Below are positions 1 through 12,429 of a DNA stretch of 64,000 bases, piece by piece. A program made the position numbers and the translations under genes. Every line of letters starts with the position of its first letter. Position 1 is the first letter of the stretch. The DNA is taken from the NCBI GenBank assembly GCA_013076295.1, contig RQOL01000699.1, positions 5,084,001 to 5,148,000 on the forward strand, read 5' to 3'. The notes under the pieces were generated by a model. That model was given only the letters and a program-made list of their open reading frames with translations, made no database searches and was not told where the DNA came from. The DNA comes from Sanderia malayensis (Eukaryota; Cnidaria; Scyphozoa; Semaeostomeae; Pelagiidae).

Positions 1-790
1 ATCTTTACTTGTAACAGTAGGTTGTTTTATACTAGCATTGATATACCAGTGAAGGTAAATGACTGGTTCTTATTTTGATTATTATTATGTTATCTGGGCA
101 AAATTGTGCAAATCATACCTCCTTAAACGACAAGTATTTTTAGATAGATTCGTGATTTTGGTAATTTTAGTTGCTTGATTTACAAGATGACGGTGCTTTT
201 TAGATCTATACAGGCAGGATTGCGTTGTTTTCTGTGTTTTAAGTAATTACAATGATCGCTGTTACTTCTTGATCCATCCGTTGATTAGTTTATCGTAATT
301 CAAATGATTTTGTTAAAGGTTACATGAAAATTTGTAGCTCTTATAACCACATCAACAATATTTCTTTGCTTACCTTAAATTAGTATCAGTGTTAATTAAT
401 TTGATCTGTTGGCAGGACCCAACAATAATCATTTTATTAGAATCTATTTACATCATATCAAACCATTTATCTCTGCAAATTAGAAACAAATACAACTTCA
501 AAACAATAAATGTGACTTTAGCTTTTGTAATTGAAATCAAACTATTATGAATTTAGCTTTACAAGATATGTCAACGTATTGTATAATTAATTATTACATA
601 GGATTTTTATCCTGTCATTAGTTAATATAGGTTAAACTTAGATCAAAACCGGAATTCGAGCTGCAGTCAAGATGCTCTCTTTGATTTTCGTTACGTTTTT
701 GGCCAATTGTGGTTTTATGTTGTCAAAGTTCATATGGACAAATTAGCATCGAAAAAATATTCATTACTGTGCAATAATTTATACCACCTT
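1..790. other. AT-rich flank, no gene seen
   Basis: I see no convincing exon, RNA gene or repeat here. The stretch is AT-rich and borders the outer end of the large palindrome. A 17 bp string beginning CATCGA at 747-763 recurs with one mismatch at 7364-7380, just beyond the other end of the palindrome. Confidence 0.6.
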
Positions 791-1574
791 TTATCCTGTT
801 TTTAGGTCGTATAAATTGTGATATTTTGCATTATGGAGTGATTTTCATATTTCAAGACAAACATAATCACAAGAAAAGGGTACGTTATTTATTTCTATTT
901 TGGTAATGTACAATAAGGAGATATAATACTATACCTGAATTAAGCTATCTAAAAAATCAAAACAACATTTCGGAACGTCGACTTCGAACCATGACCATGA
1001 TGCGAATATGTTTAAGAGATCCGCGCATTTACTTGCTGACCTAATCATGCCCACCTCCACCCCTGAATTGGCACAGATTTTATGCATAAACAATCGAACA
1101 ATAATTGGAACTAGATCAATTGTTAGTTTTTGTTCAACAATATTCAATGCACGATGGATACATTATGTTAACAACATAAAACTATTTCCGATAGATTTAA
1201 GTTGCAAATGATTGTTATTTTGTTTGTGCAGTGCATTGTACAAAGCTTGTTGATTGTTTAGTAGATTGTGTAACAAAGAGGATATGGCTGTATCCTTGGA
1301 AATCATCTGAATGTCGAATTCATGTTTTCATGCACCATTTTCTACCTAATTTAAAATGCATTAAAATGTTTGCTTCTGCACGAAACTTTCTAACAAATGA
1401 TTGTCTATGGACATTATTTTGCGCTGATTAAAGTCAGTCAATTGTCTCTAGACCCTGTGGGACATGAACAGTATTGCACTGTGAAATAATTTTCATTTGC
1501 ATTTCTCGTGATTATCTCAACATGCATTGCATATTTCAATGGTTGCTGTGTCCCACAATCCCTTTAGGTTTTAC

Positions 1575-1606
1575 TATAAATATGAGCGTCGTTTTTCAGC
1601 TCATTC
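1575..1606 (+). promoter_or_regulatory. TATA box plus initiator, left arm
   Basis: TATAAATA lies at 1575-1582 and an initiator-like TCATTC at 1601-1606, putting the presumed start A (1603) 28 bp downstream of the TATA box. That is the normal spacing of a focused RNA polymerase II core promoter. An octamer-like ATTTGCAT lies about 80 bp upstream, near 1495. It would transcribe rightward into the exon array. Confidence 0.55.
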
Positions 1607-1727
1607 CTTCGTTGAATCAGCTGAAGAGAAGACGTCTGCAGATTTACTTACAAGAAGAGAATAGTATCAGCTCAACACTTCATTGGTCTAGTATTTGGTT
1701 GCCAGCTCTTCTATACATTTGCAACAG

Positions 1728-3840
1728 CTACTTCTACAAAGGACTTCTATGGTCTGCCACATCACAGTACTTCGTTTGCCCTTAAGCCTCACTGCATCAA
1801 AAGTTGGTAAGTTTTATATTGCTGCATTACTCTTATTCTTGCTCGTATTTATGTTAGATTTGTTTTTTCTCTCGTTTATTCCTTTCCTTGATGTGTAGAT
1901 AGAATATACCTATATAAAATATATTAATGTTGATTGGTATCGTGTTCTTTGAAGGTGTACTCCGACCACTACTTCTACAAAGGACTTCTATGGTCTGCCA
2001 CATCACAGTACTTCGTTTGGCCTGAAGCCTCACTGCATCAAAAGTTGGTAAGTTTTATATTGCTGCATTACTCTTATTCTTGCTTGTATTTATGTTAGAT
2101 TTGTTTTTTCTCTCGTTTATTCCTTTCCTTGACGAGTAGATAGGACATACCTATATAAAATATATGAATGTTGATTGGTATCGTGTTCTTTGAAGGTGTA
2201 CTCCGACCACTACTTCTACAAAGGACTTCTATGGTCTGCCACATCACAGTACTTCGTTTGGCCTGAAGCCTCACTGCATCAAAAGTTGGTAAGTTTTATA
2301 TTGCTGCATTACTCTTATTCTTGCTCCTATTTATGTTAGATTTGTTTTTTCTCTCGTTTATTCCTTTCCTTGACGAGTAGATAGGATATACCTATATAAA
2401 ATATATTAATGTTGATTAGTATCGTGTTCTTTGAAGGTGTACTCCGACCACTACTTCTACAAAGGACTTCTATCGTCTGCCACATCACAGTGCTTCGTTT
2501 GGCCTGAGGCCTCACTCCATCAAAAGTTGGTAAGTTTTAAATTGCTGTATTACTCTTATTCTTGCTCGTATTTATATTCGATTTGTTTTTTCTCTCGTTT
2601 ATTCCTTTCCTTGACGAGTAGATAGGATATACTTATATAAAATATATTAACGTTGATTAATATCGTGTTCTTTGAAGGTGTACTCCGACCACTACTTCTA
2701 CAAAGGACTTCTATCGTCTGCCACACTACAGTACTTTGTTTGGCCTGGGGTCTCACTGCATCAAAAGTTGGTAAGTTTTATATTGCTGCATTACTCTTAT
2801 TCTTGCTCGTATTTATGTTAGATTTGTTTTTTCTCTCGTTTATTCCTTTCCTTGACGAGTAGATAGGATATACCTATATAAAATATATTAATGCTGATTG
2901 GTATCGTGTTCTTTGAAGGTGTACTCCGACCACTACTTCTACAAAGGACTTCTATGGTCTGCCACATCACAGTACTTCGTTTGGCCTGAAGCCTCACTGC
3001 ATCAAAAGTTGGTAAGTTTTATATTGCTGCATTACTCTTATTCTTGCTCGTATTTATATTCGATTTGTTTTTCTCTCGTTTATTCCTTTCCTTGACGAGT
3101 AGATAGGATATACTTATATAAAATATATTAACGTTGATTAGTATCGTGTTCTTTGAAGGTGTACTCCGACCACTACTTCTACAAAGCACTTCTATCGTCT
3201 GCCACACTACAGTACTTTGTTTGGCCTGGGGTCTCACTGCATCAAAAGTTGGTAATTTTAATTTGCTGCATTACTCTTATTCTTGCTCGTATTTATATCA
3301 GACTTGTTTTTTCTCTCGTTTATTCCTTTCCTTGACGAGTAGATAGAATATACCTATATAAAATATATTAACGTTGATTAGTATCGTGTTCTTTGAAGGT
3401 GTACTCCGACCACTACTTCTACAAAGGACTTCTATGGTCTGCCACATCACAGTACTTCGTTTGGCCTGAGGCCTCACTGCATCAAAAGTTGGTAAGTTTT
3501 AAATTGCTGCATTACTCTTATTCTTGCTCCTATTTATATTAGACTTGTTTTTTTTCTCGTTTATTCCTTTCCTTGGCGTGTAGATAGAATATACTTATAT
3601 AAAATATATGAATGTTGATTAGTATCGTGTTCTTTCAAGGTGAACTCCGTCTACTACTTCTACAAAGGACTTCTATCGTCTGCCACACTACAGTACTTTG
3701 TTTGGCCTGGGGCCTCACTGCATGAAAAGTTGGTAAGTTTTAAATTGCTGTATTACTCTTATTCTTGCTCGTATTTATATTCGATTTGTTTTTTCTCTCG
3801 TTTATTCCTTTCCTTGATATGTAGATAGAATATACCTATA
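1728..3840 (+). repeat. Left array: nine 241 bp exon/intron-like units
   Basis: Nine head-to-tail copies occur. The first is fused to the unique leader; the next begin near 1955, 2196, 2437, 2678, 2919, 3160, 3401 and 3642. Each full unit is a 93 bp block (31 codons, phase 0 at both ends) flanked by CTTTGAAG on the left and GTAAGT (one copy GTAATT) on the right, followed by about 148 bp of intron-like sequence. In the phase set by the splice sites the block reads VYSDHYFYKGLLW, then SATSQYFVWP, then EASLHQKL, with small variations. The first copy has an in-frame TAA near 1783. Another frame is also open across block plus intron, so openness alone does not prove coding. Confidence 0.85.
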
Positions 3841-4380
3841 TGGCAAATATTAATGTTAATTGGTGCCATTAGTGCTAGACGACATTGTACCATGTTTTAC
3901 TTAACTGGATTAACATTATACTTCCCCGAATCAAATTAAATATCATTTAAGAAATGAGAAGGAAAACTCGGCAGTTGTAAATGCAAGTCAATTTAACAGA
4001 GAATATAGCGAATATAGTTTCTTATATAAGCAGAATTTTAAGTTGTTGCACGATAATAAGTTGTTGTATTTATTTTTACAGATTGGCACGAAATGTGGAG
4101 GAAGAAAATATTGTGTATATTGTATAATATTTCAAATTGTGTTCTACTATTTTAAGCTCTATCTAACCTTCCTCTAAATAAGAATAGAATTCAAGAAGTA
4201 AATCTAAACTATTAACGTGAAGCGTATTCTCCTTCCTTTGGCTGGCTATCTTTCTTCATTCTGAAATAGAAAGCACAAATCTGTAATAGCAACATCGCTT
4301 GCTCATTTTCGGCGCAGTGCATTTTGACAGCAGCGAGTTAAATTCAATAAAGAGCGATGCTAATTGATTATTGGAAACAA
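3841..4380. other. Palindrome spacer with opposing terminal exons
   Basis: On the + strand a pyrimidine-rich acceptor ends TTTTTACAG at 4081. Continuing phase 0 from the array gives 31 open codons (4082-4174), including KCGGRKYCVYC, then TAA at 4175-4177, and a poly(A) signal AATAAA at 4346-4351. On the - strand an acceptor ends CTATTTCAG, so a terminal exon would start at 4260; its phase-0 frame stops after four codons, and a minus-strand AATAAA lies at 4069-4074. The two predicted terminal exons overlap antisense over about 180 bp. These are sequence predictions only. Confidence 0.45.
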
Positions 4381-4384
4381 TTTA

Positions 4385-6413
4385 AAACTTACCAACTTTT
4401 GATGCAGTGAGGCCTCAGGCCAAACGAAGTACTGTGATGTGGCAGACCATAGAAATCCTTTGTAGAAGTAGTTGTCGGAGTACACCTTCAAAGAACACGA
4501 TACTAATCAACATTAATATATTTTATATGGGTATATTCTATCTACACGTCAAGTAAAGGAATGAAACGAGAGAAAAAACAAGTATAATATAAATAGGAGC
4601 AAGAATAAGAGTAATGCAGCAATTTAAAACTTACCAACTTTTGATGGAGTGAGGCCTAAGGCCAAACGAAGTACTGTAGTGTGGCAGAGGATAGAAGTCC
4701 TTTGTAGAAGTAGTGATCGGAGTACACCTTCAAAGAACACGATACTAATCAACGTTAATATATTTTATATAGGTATATTCTATCTACTCGTCAAGGAAAG
4801 GAATAAACGAGAGAAAAAACAAGTCTGATATAAATACGAGCAAGAATAAGAGTAATGCAGCAAATTAAAATTACCAACTTTTGATGCAGTGAGACCCCAG
4901 GCCAAACAAAGTACTGTAGTGTGGCAGACGATAGAAGTCCTTTGTAGAAGTAGTGGTCGGAGTACACCTTCAAAGAACACGATACTAATCAACGTTAATA
5001 TATTTTATATAAGTATATCCTATCAACTCGTCAAGTAAAGGAATAAACGAGAGAAAAAACAAATCGAATATAAATACGAGCAAGAATAAGAGTAGTGCAG
5101 CAACATAAAACTTACCAACTTTTGATGCAGTGAGGCTTCAGGCCAAACGAAGTACTGTGATGTGGCAGACCATAGAAGTCCTTTGTAGAAGTAGTGGTCG
5201 GAGTACACCTTCAAAGAACACGATACCAATCAACATTAATATATTTTATATAGGTATATTCTATCTACACGTCAAAAAAAGAAGTAAACGAGAGAAAAAA
5301 CAAGTCTAATATAAATGCGAGCAACAATGAGAGTATTGCAGCAATTTTAAATTTACTAACTTTTGATGCAGTGAGGCTTTAGGCCAAACGAAGTACTGTG
5401 ATGTGGCAGAGGATAGAAGTCCTTTGTAGAAGTAGTGATCGGAGTACACCTTCAAAGAACACGATACTAATCAACGTTAATATATTTTATATAGGTATAT
5501 TCTATCTACTCGTCAAGGAAAGGAATAAACGAGAGAAAAAACAAGTCTAATATAAATACGAGCAAGAATAAGAGTAATGCAGCAATTTAAAACTTACCAA
5601 CTTTTGATGCAATGAGGCCTCAGGCCAAACGAAGTACTGTGATGTGGCAGACCATAGAAGTCCTTTGTAGAAGTAGTGATCGGAGTACACCTTCAAAGAA
5701 CACGATATCAATCAACATTAATATATTTTATATAGGTATATTCTATCTACTCGTCAAGGAAAGGAATAAACGAGAGAAAAAACAAGTCTAATATAAATAC
5801 GAGCAAGAATAAGAGTAATGCAGCAATTTAAAACTTACCAACTTTTGATGCAGTGAGGCTTCAGGCCAAACGAAGTACTGTGATGTGGCAGACCATAGAA
5901 GTCCTTTGTAGAAGTAGTGATCGGAGTACACCTTCAAAGAACACGATACCAATCAACATTAATGTATTTTGTATAGGTATCTTCTATCTACACATCAAGG
6001 AAAGGAATAAACGAGAGAAAAAACAAATCTAACATAAATACGAGCAAGAATAAGAGTAATGCAGCAATATAAAACGTACCAACTTTTGATGGAGTGAGGC
6101 TTCAGGCCAAACGAAGTACTGTGATGTGGCAGACCATAGAAGTCCTTTGTAGAAGTAGTGGTCGGAGTACACCTTCAAAGAACACGATACCAATCAACAT
6201 TAATGTATTTTGTATAGGTATCTTCTATCTACACATCAAGGAAAGGAATAAACGAGAGAAAAAACAAGTCTAATATAAATACGAGCAAGAATAAGAGTAA
6301 TGCAGCAATTTAAAAACGTACCAACTTTTGATGGAGTGAGGCCTCAGGCCAAACGAAGTACTGTGATGTGGCAGGCCATAGAAGTCCTTTGTAGAAGTAG
6401 CTGTTGTAAATGT
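4385..6413 (-). repeat. Right array: nine inverted 241 bp units
   Basis: Nine copies in reverse orientation have the ends nearest their donor sites near 4390, 4632, 4872, 5112, 5354, 5596, 5838, 6079 and 6321. Donors read GTAAGT in most copies, with GTACGT in the two outermost units and small changes near 4872 and 5354. The unit near 4632 has an in-frame TAG; the other blocks are open in the splice-defined phase. The copy number matches the left array. The outermost unit is joined to an open leader of about 80 codons, reading leftward. Confidence 0.85.
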
Positions 6414-6522
6414 ATAGAAGAGCTGGCAACCAAATACTGGACCAATGAAGTGTTGAGCTGATACTATTCTCTTCTTGTAAGTAAATCTGCAGACGTCTTC
6501 TCTTGAGCCGATTCAATGAAAG

Positions 6523-6552
6523 AATGAGCTGAGAAACGACGCTCATATTTAT
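6523..6552 (-). promoter_or_regulatory. TATA box plus initiator, right arm
   Basis: This is the minus-strand counterpart of the left-arm promoter: TATAAATA at 6545-6552 and an initiator-like TCATT at 6523-6527. It points leftward into the right array, so the two promoters of the palindrome converge. Confidence 0.55.
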
Positions 6553-7340
6553 AGTAAAACCTAAAGGGATTGTGGGACACAGCAACCATTGAAATATGCA
6601 ATGCATGTTGAGATAATCACGGGAAATGCAAATGAAAATTATTTCAAAGTGCAATACTGTTCATGTCCCACAGGGTCTAGAGACAATTGACTGACTTTAA
6701 TCAGCGCAAAATTATGTCCATAGACAATCATTTGTTAGAAAGTTTCGTGCAGAAGCAAACATTTTAATGTATTTTAAATTAGGTAGAAAATGGTGCATGA
6801 AAAAATGAACTTGACATTCAGATGATTTCGAAGGATACAGCCATATCCTCTTTGTTACACAATCTACTAAACAATCAACAAGCTTTGTACAATGCACTGC
6901 ACAAACAAAATAACAATCATTTGCAACTTGAATCTATCGGAAATAGTTTTATGTTGTTAACATAATGTATTCATCGTGCATTGAATATTGTTGAACAAAA
7001 ACTAACAATTGATCCTAGTTGGTATTATTGTTCGATTGTTTATGCATAAAATCTGTGCCAATTCAGGGGTGGAGGTGGGCATGATTAGGTCAGCAAGTAA
7101 ATGCGCGGATCTCTTAAACACATTCGCATCATGGTCATGGTTCGAAGTCGACGTTCCGAAATGTTGTTTTGATTTTTTAAATAGCTTAATTCAGGTATAG
7201 TATTATACCTCCTTATTGTACATTACCAAAATAGAAATAAATAACGTACCCTTTTCTTGTGATTATGTTTGTCTTGAAATATGAAAATCACTCCATAATG
7301 CAAAATATCACCATTTATACGACCTAAAAACAGGATAAAC

Positions 7341-8192
7341 GACAATGTAAGCACAACCTACAACATCGTAAAAATATTCAACGTAAGCAGAGACATTTGC
7401 TCTAGCGCAATTTCCTAATTGATTGTTCATTTATAAAATATTTGGCAAATTTGGGGTGCGAGGTAGAGGTGGGACTCGAACCGGTGATATTGTTGAATAA
7501 GTAAGTGGCGGGACTTGAACCACTGACATTCAGCTTTGAACTGATTCAATTATTCTATTTGATTCTGTGTGGAAGTGATGAGCAAATTTACAACAGGTAA
7601 AGCATGGGGTGTTAGTCCGTATCCACTTAAAGTAGTTTAAATACAAGAAGAGGGCAAAATCTGTAGTTCCGTAAGCATTTGAAAAAATCCCGAATGCAAC
7701 AAAAAACACTGACAAAAATAAAAGCCTAACCCACCAGTGCAATTTCTACCTTTGGAGGAACTGATGGAGAAGACCTTGTCTAGAATGAAAAACAATAGGT
7801 TAATTTGAGCACCATTGTTTTTTCTCCTGCCAAATGACAAGCAACAATAAGCATCAAGCAAACAATATCTTCTTGCAATATTAAGCTACGCAAGTATACC
7901 ACGCAGAAATATCTTCTTAAGTATCTAAATCATCTAGTTTGATGTTTGAAGTCAATGCCATATGCACGACATAATCCGGCAGCCGTTCCCGATGGTTAAA
8001 CGGATAATCATGCATCTATAATGCAATTCTATTGAATTCAAAAAGACAGATGGGTACGGTCAGTTAATAGCATGCATCAAAATATTCACTGCCAATATTC
8101 CATAGAGTGTTCTTTAAAATTGCGAGGCCAACAAACTTCAATTTGCGGGTCGTAGTAAGAGGTTATTTGTTACTTGAAAATCATTGAACACG
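7341..8192. other. Intergenic; SINE-like tRNA promoter fragments
   Basis: No gene is seen. Around 7460-7530 there are two minus-strand strings resembling RNA polymerase III B-boxes (GGTTCGAGTCCC and GGTTCAAGTCCC), suggesting decayed tRNA-derived SINE pieces. No cloverleaf could be assembled. Confidence 0.4.
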
Positions 8193-9649
8193 ATGAATAA
8201 CAAGGTTCGCATGTTTCTGCTCACTTTTGGAGTTGTGATGCTTCATTTCGTCAGTTTTGTGTGTGCAAGTAAGTGGTATTATCTATTACAACAATTACTA
8301 CGATACGGGACACAAGTCCTCAGACACCTACAATCCTTCACAAAATACATTGAGACTCGCAAAAATACAAGATAGCAATACGTTTTTTGGCAAACGCTTG
8401 CACGAAAAATGATTCCCCAGCTCTCCCTTCCCCTGACTATGGGATGTTGCCATTATTATGGAAAGACAAAGGCAGTCTCACAATTTATGTGGACGATTGT
8501 AGGATTTTTGTAAGTTTTCCATAACTTATCCCCCTCCCCCAAACAATGTTGTCTCCAGAGGCCGTTGCATTCAATATCTCAGAAAATCTTTTGGCCCGGA
8601 CATGAGAAAAAACTGGTGCACAAGACAACATTTTTGGGGGGAGTGGGGGGGGTCGCATTCTGCTCACAGGAAGCAAAGTGTGCAGAAACATAGCATTTTC
8701 ATCTGAATTTTCATGTTTCCCAAAGACTTTTGTCCCCAATGGTAGTGGGTAATTGATAGGCACCAAAGATACCCTGCTATTCCTTGGGAAAATGGACCCA
8801 CTTTGCATGTAAAAAATCAAATCAATTGCTAAATTTTAATAAATAATTACAAGTGAAAGACACCAGGATAGTAAATCGAAAAGTATTATTTGCCGGTAAA
8901 GGTAAGTTCATGAAAGATTTGTAAAATTCTTATTGAATTGAGAGATGATTTTTAACACAAGGAGCATTGAAACGTTGTAGCGTAGTATTGGACTTTTGAG
9001 TTTCTTCCTTGTTTTTCTTTCTTTGGACTTGATACTATGGGTTTCCTTCTTGTCGTCATTGCAGGGTGCAGAGATCATGCTATTTGGAATTATCCCCAAA
9101 GTCAGGGATGGTGCAAAAAGTTTCAGGGATATGGATTCTGCAAGATTAAATACACAGCTTGGATGAGGACAAATTGCGAACGCACCTGTGGCTTCTGCAA
9201 AGGTATCACCTTTTGGTTTGACAACATAAAGCAATGCTATTTCATAAAAATGCTGAATTTGAGCACTACTACTACACTTGATATGTTTTATTTCTGTTGT
9301 CTGCTCTATCACTGTATATTGAAGAAGGGTTGAAAAGCAAAGCAATACTCATATACTGTTGTTTTTGCACTTAGTTCTGCCAGGTCTTCAAGAAGAGCAT
9401 CCTTACGTATATATTACCACGCTGCAAGATGTAAACATGTCTCTGTTTGAACGCTCCTTCAAATCAACTCGAGCAAGATCACTGGAGACCTGTCTGAGTA
9501 TATGCTCAAAAAACGTGGCAAAGTGTCGATCAGTTAATTTTGAAATGCAACCAAAAAAATCACACTCTTGTGAATTGAACGAAGAAAAAAAATCTTTCGA
9601 GCTATATCGCCGAAGAAACGGTTTTATCTACTACGAAAGGTCTCCATAG
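8193..9649 (+). CDS. Secreted ShK + PAN/apple protein (3 exons)
   Basis: Exons are 8193-8268, 9065-9202 and 9375-9649, joined by GT-AG introns, giving 162 residues. ATG 8193 is chosen because it opens a hydrophobic signal peptide ending near FVCA (residue 25). Exon 2 carries one ShK-type six-cysteine module with the family spacing, ending C-ERT-C-GF-C. Exon 3 resembles a PAN/apple domain (SLETCLSICSKN, then C-RSVNFEMQ and a later cysteine). ShK modules occur in potassium-channel-blocking peptides but also in many non-toxic secreted enzymes and matrix proteins. A Lys-Tyr pair is present but its spacing to the cysteines differs from the channel-blocking dyad, and the PAN fusion argues for an adhesive or immune role rather than a venom peptide. 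A likely poly(A) signal is at 9813-9818. Confidence 0.75.
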
Positions 9650-9819
9650 AAGTATTTTAATTATGATGACATTAAACTATCATTCATTGTGGAAGAAAGT
9701 TGAAGATATTGATATTTGGAGGCAATTTTAGCAAACCATTCAAAATTATATGTACCCATAATAATTTTAGTTTACGAAAACTACACTGTAAATTATTTAG
9801 ACTTGAAGGTTTAATAAAT

Positions 9820-12290
9820 ATTTAAACTTGAAGATTATATTTTTGTTAGCAGATAATGCATGTATCTGACATTAAAAAATGACATTATTCATTGTACTAC
9901 ATGGTTAATCAACCCATTTTTCGCGACATCAAAGCTGCTAGCTAGAAGAAGCAGGTCGAACAGCTTCCACTATGAAATTTTAAACTTGCTTCACTTCACA
10001 GCGATTTCTAACAAATATGCCTACATTAAATACATTTAATGGCATTAATGTATATTATTTTCTGAACAAAAATTATGATAAAACAATATAAATTAATGCA
10101 ATCTATAAAACGTAAACGTTGCAATACCATGAGCTCTTGCGAGTACATATTAGATGAAGTCTAACTCTCGCGCATCATGGCAGAGCCGCTGAAATTCATT
10201 GAGGGTTTTGTTTGCCCGAAAGCTGGCCTCTCACACCAGCGCCCAACATCCTGTGCTTGCCACCACAACATATTCACCAGACATGGTGAATGGGTGGGGT
10301 TAGAACCCACGACCTGTTAATTTCAAATGTTCACCATCTGCTTTTAACTTTCCTCGAAAACTCAAAGCCTACTTTTTTGAGAATAATTACCTTTCATAGT
10401 GGGAATACACAGGCATTGTATTTAAATCTTTCAACAAATGTGCTAGACTATAAACGGTACCTGAATCTGGGGCATGAAAACTACAAATTCTGAATTAACA
10501 AAAAAATTGACATACAAGTAGTCAAACACATTAATTAGAGCCTTCTGATCATTTTCAGATAACTTTCATCCTCTGGGACAAATATATAAAAAGGTGGGTG
10601 TTACGGACGCCCGTTACTTCATTAATACCAACGAAATTATTATATGTATACTCCATAAAGACCCATAATGGAGCTGGCAAAATTTCAATTTGAAAGAATT
10701 TTGCCTCTCAATTAGCCGAAACCTACTAATTCGAGCCCTCTAATCATTTTAAACTAGTTTCAGCCCTCTGGGACAGTTTGTTCATGTCAGCATATACTAA
10801 ATGTAAATCATAACATTATGGTTGGTATAAAACTTAACAATTGTTCTACTTACCACAAGACAATAAGGTTGTCTTATCACTTGTATTGCTTTGGTTCTTT
10901 GTCCATGTCGGTGTATGTTTTCTTAGTCTGCAAAATAAACAATATTTCTATCAGAATTTTACTTACTTACCTTCACCTTTCTATTTATTGTTATAATTCT
11001 ATCTACGAGAAAATGCTGGTATATTTTGTACTTTATTATTACCACCTTAATATTAAGAATATTGCGTCTTAACAAAAACATGCATTTGCAGAAGAAAATA
11101 TTTAGCTGGACTTTGATTCAATAGTTTTATACTAACTAACTATATTTATATATAGACTTAGTATGCAGAAACTCAGAGTGGCAGCGAATCATGCGTCTTT
11201 TTCAATAAATTCTACTTAAGTCCATATACCGCTCTACACATATGTGTATTGAGCACTTTTCAACGGTGTTTGCAAAATTCCTCTTATTATTATTATTAGA
11301 CTTTGAAGTCAATCAGGAAAGTAATTGGAGTAAACTTGCTGAAATTCACTGCACGCGTTGAATGCCTTGTTACTTGGGCTCGTGTGCGAATGATATCAGA
11401 ATGAGGGCTTATTCGAAGAGAGGGCTTATTCAGAGGTGGGGCTTATTCGAAGAGAGGGCTTATTCGAAGAGAGGGCTTATTCGAGAATTCGGGGCAATAG
11501 GATATATTTATGCCTCGAAACTAATCGAAAATAACGAGCTTATTGCAATCATTGTAAAGCATTTATTATGTGCAAGCTGCTATTAAATTGATAAAAATTT
11601 GAAGAATTCCATACGATGAGCTGTATCTTGCGACCAAACCATTTTTCATAAAAGTAATGTTTACAAGAAATTTGGAAATTTAAGAATAGCAATGGGAAAT
11701 ATATCAAGACTCGACAAAGAAGGTTAAGATACATGCTTTTTTGCAAGAAAAAATAATGTATAGGAAACTAGAACCAAGATCGGAAAACATTTGAAAAACT
11801 TTATTACTAAGCTCAGAGGCTCATGAATAATTGAGAAAATGTAAAATTTCCATTCTCAAAAAATTAGTTAATTGACTTTAATTTGTGCAATTGTCCTCGT
11901 GTATGCCAAGAATTTTGTTAATTTTTGTTTAGAAAAGATTGTAACTTTTGACTTTGATATGCATGGGCTTTTTCGCGACGATCTGGGTTTATACTGGTCC
12001 AAAAATTCTCAACTTCGGTTGGCATTAATAAATTATGTGTGCATTTTAACTGTGTTAAAATGCATTAATAATGTTATCTTATTAGTGAATAAGCTAAAAC
12101 TTTAGAATACATTGTCATATTTTTCTTGCAGGTTTTTTATTCATATATCGTGAGCGCCTTGGTGGATCTATTCAAAACCCCTGGTTTTGAATATCGGTCT
12201 TTTGAGCCAAAATATTTTTCAAATGCGCATGCTGAATGGTTGAATTAATGGATCGTGCACAGATAAGACCACAGACAAAACAGTTGACAT
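9820..12290. other. Intergenic; short minisatellite and SINE traces
   Basis: No gene is recognised. A short minisatellite built on GAGGGCTTATTCGAAGA lies at about 11403-11491 and shares its core with the MITE at 13797. Around 10290-10320 a tRNA-like string (GGGGTTAGAACCCACGACC) suggests a SINE remnant. The rest is AT-rich without features I can support. Confidence 0.4.
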
Positions 12291-12429
12291 TTAAATACCA
12301 GCAAATTCCGAACCAGCAAGGTGAGAAAACTCGGTTGACTCATATCACCACACCCATATAAGTAAGCCAAAGAAAAGCAGAGGAGCGGACCAGGTAATTG
12401 AATTAACCAGCTAGCTTTGAAAGGATAAT

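Larger units (their letters stand above)
792..7340. repeat. 6.5 kb imperfect palindrome with inverted arrays
   Basis: The left arm (about 792-3755) is the reverse complement of the right arm (about 4379-7340), with many long matching stretches and scattered substitutions and small indels. Matching landmarks are CCTGTTTTTAGGTCGTATAA near 797 and its complement near 7315-7334, and the region 950-1060 paired with 7090-7190. From outside inward each arm has about 650 bp of unique sequence, a promoter-like block, then nine ~241 bp direct repeats. About 620 bp of spacer separates the arms. Long inverted repeats containing internal tandem repeats are the architecture of Foldback-type elements, so a Foldback-like transposon is one reading. 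A segmental inverted duplication of a transcribed locus is the other. No transposase reading frame was recognised. Confidence 0.9.

Noticed and set aside
2653..2862. Hydrophobic open frames crossing the 241 bp units, as possible small membrane proteins
   Set aside because: They read through the predicted donor and intron in a frame different from the splice-defined one, and recur only because the DNA is repeated.
1728..6413. The 241 bp arrays as a CRISPR-like array
   Set aside because: The whole unit, including the intervening sequence, is conserved; there are no unique spacers, and the window is eukaryotic.
792..7340. A pair of LTR retrotransposon ends
   Set aside because: The halves are inverted rather than direct, and no primer-binding site, reverse transcriptase or polyprotein frame was found.
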